Positions 14,079 through 17,151 of a DNA stretch of 17,151 bases are shown piece after piece (the first letter of the stretch is position 1; every line of letters starts with the position of its first letter). A program made the translations under genes and the position numbers. The stretch is from RGIG5579 sp045590715. GTDB taxonomy: Bacteria > Bacillota > Clostridia > Oscillospirales > SIG627. Under the pieces are notes generated by a model. It saw only the letters and a list, made by a program, of their open reading frames with translations, was not told the DNA's origin and searched no databases. The stretch lies in NCBI GenBank assembly GCA_045590715.1, contig JAZNRO010000090.1, forward strand, positions 1-17,151, written 5' to 3'.

Positions 14079-15351
14079 AATCAAACTCGATGCCGTAGAT
14101 ATCCACCGTATCGCCGTCTTTTACGCCGGCTTTCTGCATGGCGTCTTCTACACCGGAGTCCTTCATTACCTTCTGGAAATAACGGACCTGGTCACGGTCG
14201 GCAAAATTGATCTTCTGAATAAAGCGGGAAAGCCACTCGCCTTCTACGATCCAAACGTCCCCTTCGCGGGTAACGACGGTTCTCTGTCCGGAATAGTCTT
14301 CCGGTGCTTTCTCCGGCTCTACGTAATCTGCTTCGTATTCTTTCAAGGGGGGCAGGGTCTGGAGTAGCTTTGCGGCCGCTTCCAGAACGTCTTTCACACC
14401 TTTGGAACTTTCTGCGGAAACGTAGAAAAGGAGCCAAGAGTTCTTCTCACACTCTTTTTCCAGATTTTTTCTGGTTTCATCTAAAATGCCAAGATCTTCT
14501 TTATTGGCAACGATGATCTGGGGGTGAGATAAAAGCTGGGGGTCGTACTTTTCCAGTTCTTTATTGATAATACGGATATCCTCAATGGGATCTCTGCCTT
14601 CACTGCCGGCTGCATCTACAATATGAAGAAACAGTCTGCACCGCTCTACGTGGCGAAGGAACTGAAATCCAAGTCCTGCGCCGTCCCCTGCTCCTTCAAT
14701 AAGGCCGGGAAGGTCTGCCATAACGAAATGGCGTTCAGGAGAAAGGGATACCACGCCCAGTACCGGGCTTAAGGTAGTAAAGTGATAAGCGGCAACCTTG
14801 GGACGGGCCGCGCTGGCACGGGAAATAAAAGTAGATTTACCTACACTGGGAAAACCAATGAGTCCCACATCCGCCAGCATTTTCATTTCCAGGGTGATCA
14901 TTCTCTCCTGGCCGGGAAGACCGGGATTGGCAAACTGGGGGATCTGACGGGTAGGCGTAGCAAAATGAGAGTTGCCCCAACCGCCTCTGCCACCTTTTGC
15001 CGCGATAAATTCCTTATCACGGGAAAGGTCGCACATGATCTTGCCGCTTTCCTTATCCCGGATCAGTGTTCCGGGGGGAACGGGGATCACAAGGTCTTCG
15101 CCGCATTTTCCGTGGCAGCGCTTTCCTTTGCCGTCTTCCCCATTCTGGGCAACGAATTTTCTTTTATAGCGGAAGCGGATCAGGGTGTTTTCCCCGGGAT
15201 CCACGCGGAATACCACGTTACCGCCGTGTCCGCCGTCGCCGCCGTCGGGACCGCCTCTGGCAACGTATTTCTCACGACGAAAAGAGACAGCGCCGTTTCC
15301 ACCGGCTCCTGCCTTAATCAAAATATCTGTCTTATCTACAAAGGAAGTCAT
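14068..15351 (-). CDS. obg: Obg family GTPase
   Basis: Obg is an essential GTPase in 50S assembly and stress signalling; it binds GTP/GDP and ppGpp. The protein has 427 residues with three domains: the glycine-rich Obg fold (1 to about 158, e.g. AGAGGNGAVSFRREKYVARG), the G domain with G1 GFPSVGKST, G3 DLPGLIEGA, G4 NKED and a G5-like SAES, and the C-terminal OCT domain (RTVVTREGDVWIVEGEWLSR to the end). The ATG at 15351 (MTSFVDKTDILIKAG) matches the family N-terminus and has AGAGG six bases upstream; the open frame extends 22 codons further, but that part is not Obg-like and covers an intergenic hairpin. It follows rpmA in the usual Firmicutes order, and spo0B is absent. Confidence 0.97.
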   Translation of the reverse strand: MTSFVDKTDILIKAGAGGNGAVSFRREKYVARGGPDGGDGGHGGNVVFRVDPGENTLIRFRYKRKFVAQNGEDGKGKRCHGKCGEDLVIPVPPGTLIRDKESGKIMCDLSRDKEFIAAKGGRGGWGNSHFATPTRQIPQFANPGLPGQERMITLEMKMLADVGLIGFPSVGKSTFISRASAARPKVAAYHFTTLSPVLGVVSLSPERHFVMADLPGLIEGAGDGAGLGFQFLRHVERCRLFLHIVDAAGSEGRDPIEDIRIINKELEKYDPQLLSHPQIIVANKEDLGILDETRKNLEKECEKNSWLLFYVSAESSKGVKDVLEAAAKLLQTLPPLKEYEADYVEPEKAPEDYSGQRTVVTREGDVWIVEGEWLSRFIQKINFADRDQVRYFQKVMKDSGVEDAMQKAGVKDGDTVDIYGIEFDYVY

Positions 15352-15381
15352 TTTATACCTCTTTCCTTTCGATATGAAAAG

Positions 15382-15407
15382 AGGGGTACGCCAAAAAGCA
15401 TACCCCT
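15382..15407 (-). terminator. Weak intergenic hairpin between rpmA and obg
   Basis: AGGGGTA (15382-15388) pairs with TACCCCT (15401-15407), with an inner GC step after one mismatch. On the minus strand it is followed by CTTTTC, a poor U-tract. It is more likely a partial attenuator or processing site that lowers obg relative to L27 than a full stop. Confidence 0.5.
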
Positions 15408-15423
15408 TTAAATTCATGAAATA

Positions 15424-15702
15424 TTAGTCGCAATAAACGCTGACTTTCTTTCTTCCGCCTGCCATGGGCTCGTACTTAACAGTACCGGCCTTCATAGCGA
15501 AAAGAGTGTCGTCGGAACCTTTGCCCACGTTCACACCGGGATGAATGTGAGTGCCTCTCTGGCGAACCAGAATGTTACCTGCGATGCAAGCCTGTCCGTC
15601 AGCTTTCTTTACGCCAAGTCTTTTGGACTCGGAGTCTCTGCCGTTCTTAGTAGAACCAACACCTTTTTTATGTGCAAAAAACTGCAAACTAATTCTAATC
15701 AT
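15424..15702 (-). CDS. rpmA: 50S ribosomal protein L27 with cleavable N-terminal extension
   Basis: L27 lies near the peptidyl-transferase centre. The 92-residue precursor begins MIRISLQFFAHKKGVGSTKN. The LQFF-A motif (residues 6-10) is the Firmicutes extension removed by the protease Prp, exposing the mature N-terminus AHKKG. The rest is canonical (NGRDSESKRLGVKKADGQ, RQRGTHIHPG, KGSDDTLFA). The ATG at 15702 is chosen because AAAGGG lies seven bases upstream and the product aligns with known precursors; an adjacent ATG at 15705 adds one Met, and the open frame extends to 15720. The prp stop overlaps this leader, so rpmA translation is probably coupled to prp. Confidence 0.96.
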   Translation of the reverse strand: MIRISLQFFAHKKGVGSTKNGRDSESKRLGVKKADGQACIAGNILVRQRGTHIHPGVNVGKGSDDTLFAMKAGTVKYEPMAGGRKKVSVYCD

Positions 15703-15716
15703 CATCGTACCCTTTC

Positions 15717-16049
15717 TCATTCGTTATTCTCTCTCACCGAGAGATTTGCGCTGTACATCTCCGCTAGATCCTTCATTTGGATCAAAAAGCCTTTTAAGAT
15801 ACACTGGGCCTCTCTTTCCCGCTCTTTGGAAACGGAAAGGATGCGGCAGGCGATCTTTGCTTTTTCTTCCTCAATAGAAAGATCAAGATTTGCTTCTACC
15901 ACTTCAGCCAGTGTATTGATAACAAGCTGAGTCATAGCGCTGACCGAGGCACACAGAATGTCTTCCCCCTGGGGAGCAAGACCGGAGTGGCCTTCTACGG
16001 AGAATGCAAGAATTTTGTTATCCGAGATAACAAATTCTGATTTGATCAT
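15717..16049 (-). CDS. prp: Ribosomal-processing cysteine protease Prp
   Basis: Prp (YsxB family) cleaves the N-terminal extension of ribosomal protein L27. The 110-residue protein has the catalytic His21 in EGHSG and Cys33 in GEDILCASVSA, the spacing of the characterised enzyme. The ATG at 16049 overlaps the rplU stop (TAATG); no strong Shine-Dalgarno is seen, so reinitiation after rplU is likely. The gene lies between rplU and rpmA, as in most Firmicutes. Presence of the LQFF-A motif in the next gene's product confirms a matched enzyme and substrate. Confidence 0.95.
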   Translation of the reverse strand: MIKSEFVISDNKILAFSVEGHSGLAPQGEDILCASVSAMTQLVINTLAEVVEANLDLSIEEEKAKIACRILSVSKEREREAQCILKGFLIQMKDLAEMYSANLSVRENNE

Positions 16050-16360
16050 TACTTCGCGATCTTGGTGATCTGAACTTTGGTGTAGGGCTGTCTGTGACCC
16101 TGCTTCTTTTTCTCGTTCTTCTTTGCTTTGTAGCGAAGAATTACGATCTTCTTCTGCTTACCGTTCTTTGCAACAGTAGCTTCAACGTAAGCGCCGGAAA
16201 CAGTGGGCTGGCCTACAACGAATTTGTCGCCATCGGAAAGAGCCAAAACGTTTTCAAACTTAACAGTTTCGCCTTCCTGAGCATTCATTTTTTCGAGGTA
16301 AACTACATCTCCCTCGGAAACCTTGTACTGCTTTCCGCCAATTTCAAAAATAGCAAACAC
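16049..16360 (-). CDS. rplU: 50S ribosomal protein L21
   Basis: L21 is a 50S assembly protein that binds 23S rRNA. The product is 103 residues and starts MFAIFEIGGKQYKVSEGDVV, with the conserved C-terminal block VILRYKAKKNEKKKQGHRQP. The start is the GTG at 16360: GAGAGG lies eight bases before it, while the in-frame GTG at 16369 overlaps that site. It is first in the rplU-prp-rpmA-obg-mtaB operon, behind a near-consensus promoter and an L21-type leader that is expected to mediate autoregulation. Confidence 0.96.
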   Translation of the reverse strand: MFAIFEIGGKQYKVSEGDVVYLEKMNAQEGETVKFENVLALSDGDKFVVGQPTVSGAYVEATVAKNGKQKKIVILRYKAKKNEKKKQGHRQPYTKVQITKIAK

Positions 16361-16385
16361 GAAAAGCACCTCTCTTTCTTTTATG

Positions 16386-16440
16386 TCTCGCTGACCAAGG
16401 TAAGCCTAGGCTTTTTTCTGGAACCTTTTACATGCGGCGA
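16386..16440 (-). ncRNA. Ribosomal protein L21 leader RNA
   Basis: The transcript starts with TCGCCGCATGTAAAAGGTTC and continues to GCCTAGGCTTACCTTGGT, CAGCGA. TCGC pairs with GCGA as the base stem, and AAGG with CCTT inside it. The sequence and order match what I recall of the L21 leader family found upstream of rplU in Firmicutes. It ends some 20 bases before the L21 ribosome binding site and is expected to bind L21. Confidence 0.75.
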
Positions 16441-16443
16441 TCT

Positions 16444-16472
16444 ATTGTAACACGGAAAGAAATCCCTGTCAA
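16444..16472 (-). promoter_or_regulatory. Sigma-A promoter of the rplU-obg operon
   Basis: Minus-strand TTGACA (16472-16467), 17 bases and TACAAT (16449-16444), the strongest class of promoter in the window. Transcription would start near 16438, at the first base pairs of the L21 leader. Confidence 0.9.
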
Positions 16473-16543
16473 GCATTTTTCTACGAAATTCTCTCCTATA
16501 TAAGAAGTTTTCAAATTGTTCAAACTTTTCCCTTTGCCAAAAG

Positions 16544-16573
16544 AAAAACCCCGCAAAAAGCGGGGCTTTTTTT
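16544..16573 (-). terminator. Bidirectional terminator of acpP
   Basis: CCCCGC (16549-16554) pairs with GCGGGG (16560-16565) around A5, with A-rich sequence before and T7 after; on the minus strand the stem runs into TTTTTCTTTT. It begins just after the acpP stop. Confidence 0.85.
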
Positions 16574-16574
16574 A

Positions 16575-16799
16575 TTAAGTATGGCTTTCGATATATTCTG
16601 CAACGGAACGAACGGTCTTCAGTCCCATTACGTCTTCATCGGGAACCAGAATGCCGAATTCGCTTTCCAGAGTCATCAGCATTTCTACGACTTCCAAGCT
16701 ATCTGCTCCCAGATCGTCCAAAATGTTTGCATCGTCTTCGATGGTGTTGATATCCAGACGAAGCTGCTTTGCTAAAAGGTCTTTTACTTTTTCAATCAT
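16575..16799 (-). CDS. acpP: Acyl carrier protein
   Basis: ACP carries growing acyl chains in fatty acid synthesis as thioesters of 4'-phosphopantetheine. The product is 74 residues, acidic and helical, with the attachment Ser34 in GADSLEVVEML and the usual MIEKVKDLLAKQL N-terminus. The ATG at 16799 has AAGGAGA seven bases upstream; the frame stays open to 16925, but the extra residues translate the promoter and leader. It stands alone with its own promoter and terminator rather than in a fab cluster. A leader hairpin is described separately. It could serve as the housekeeping ACP or a second copy; the window cannot tell. Confidence 0.95.
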   Translation of the reverse strand: MIEKVKDLLAKQLRLDINTIEDDANILDDLGADSLEVVEMLMTLESEFGILVPDEDVMGLKTVRSVAEYIESHT

Positions 16800-16822
16800 A
16801 AATATTCTCCTTGGATATTGGT

Positions 16823-16841
16823 GCCCAAACCTAATTCGGGC
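16823..16841 (-). promoter_or_regulatory. Hairpin in the acpP leader
   Basis: GCCCAAA (16823-16829) can pair with TTCGGGC (16835-16841), seven pairs with one G-T in RNA, loop of five. It falls about eight bases after the predicted transcription start. It could protect the 5' end or be an operator; it does not clearly match the FapR site. Confidence 0.4.
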
Positions 16842-16848
16842 TACGCTT

Positions 16849-16877
16849 ATTTTACACAAAACAAATATTTTTGTCAA
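16849..16877 (-). promoter_or_regulatory. Sigma-A promoter of acpP
   Basis: Minus-strand TTGACA (16877-16872), 17 bases and TAAAAT (16854-16849). It begins eight bases after the stop codon of the preceding gene. Confidence 0.85.
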
Positions 16878-16884
16878 GAAAGGC

Positions 16885-17151
16885 TTACAGTTCGCCCAAA
16901 ATGACCCGTCTTGCGCTTTCGTCACGGTCCGATACGTACAGGCGGTACCAGGTAGCGAAAACGAGGATGGTCCAAAGCTTACGGTAGTTGTCTGCTCTGC
17001 CCTCTTTATGATCCAGAAGCATCTTAAGTGCCGCTTCCTTATTGATATAATCCGTGCAGGTCATATTCTCCAGAATTTCCTTTGCCCAGGGGTAAAGTTC
17101 ATCCCGGAGCCATACCCGTACCGGGACGGGATATCCGAGCTTGGGTCTGAC
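16885..17151 (-). CDS. asnB: Asparagine synthetase, C-terminal end (5' part outside the window)
   Basis: Only the last 88 codons are present. They read KLGYPVPVRVWLRDELYPWA early, then YINKEAALKMLLDHKEGRADNYRKLWTILVFATWYRLYV and end in ILGEL. This matches the C-terminal end of glutamine-hydrolysing asparagine synthetases (K-x-G-[FY]-P-V-P with WLR, then eH-x-x-G-x-D-x-x-x-x-LW). The synthetase active site and the N-terminal glutaminase domain lie outside. The stop at 16885-16887 is followed directly by the acpP promoter with no clear terminator between them, so read-through into acpP is possible. The family is fairly sure from pattern memory; asnB versus a related amidotransferase cannot be fully settled. 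Confidence 0.8.
   Translation of the reverse strand, partial: VRPKLGYPVPVRVWLRDELYPWAKEILENMTCTDYINKEAALKMLLDHKEGRADNYRKLWTILVFATWYRLYVSDRDESARRVILGEL

Noticed and set aside
16800..16925. N-terminal extension of acyl carrier protein
   Set aside because: The added residues cover the promoter; AAGGAGA fixes the start at 16799.

Overview
The window looks like chromosome from a Gram-positive anaerobe of the Clostridia (Bacillota). The basis is the gene order rplU-prp-rpmA-obg, an L27 that carries the Firmicutes N-terminal extension ending in LQFF plus the Prp protease that removes it, an L21 leader RNA, pyruvate phosphate dikinase, Mini-RNase III, near-consensus sigma-A promoters (TTGACA, 17 bp, TATAAT-like), strong AGGAGG-type ribosome binding sites and A/T-leaning composition. 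I cannot name a genus.

Most genes read on the minus strand. From high to low coordinates they are: the 3' end of an asparagine synthetase; acpP with its own promoter and terminator; rplU-prp-rpmA-obg-mtaB (ribosomal proteins, L27 protease, ribosome-assembly GTPase, tRNA methylthiotransferase); a membrane-anchored leucine-rich-repeat protein; Mini-RNase III; ppdK; an L-lactate permease; and a small operon of a two-helix membrane protein plus a YbjQ/UPF0145 protein. On the plus strand, azlC-azlD (branched-chain amino acid exporter) and an orphan 68-residue helical protein sit in the middle. Left of these are a minus-strand stand-alone HD hydrolase of the (p)ppGpp-hydrolase type and, at the window edge, a two-gene operon of an O-antigen-ligase/polymerase-like membrane protein and a lipoprotein transpeptidase.

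The right half (11-17 kb) is conserved translation, RNA-modification and central-metabolism genes. The left half is more accessory. The lactate permease and the YbjQ operon look more A/T-rich by eye than ppdK or obg, and they are surrounded by non-coding structure: a roughly 410-bp mosaic of small hairpins (about 5058-5467), two copies of a 3'-UTR element with a covarying hairpin plus terminator (about 5439-5536 and 6131-6237), possible gene debris (6301-6410), and a perfect 19-bp stem-loop with no U-tract next to the lactate permease promoter (8194-8236).

The most unusual coding observation is at the left edge. A class-A-type penicillin-binding protein appears to have lost its GT51 glycosyltransferase domain, is predicted to be a lipoprotein, and is translationally coupled to a Wzy_C-family polytopic membrane protein. 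The arrangement resembles SEDS-bPBP pairs. The operon has a near-perfect promoter and a leader that looks structured. Two genes, the transpeptidase and the asparagine synthetase, run off the window and are partial.
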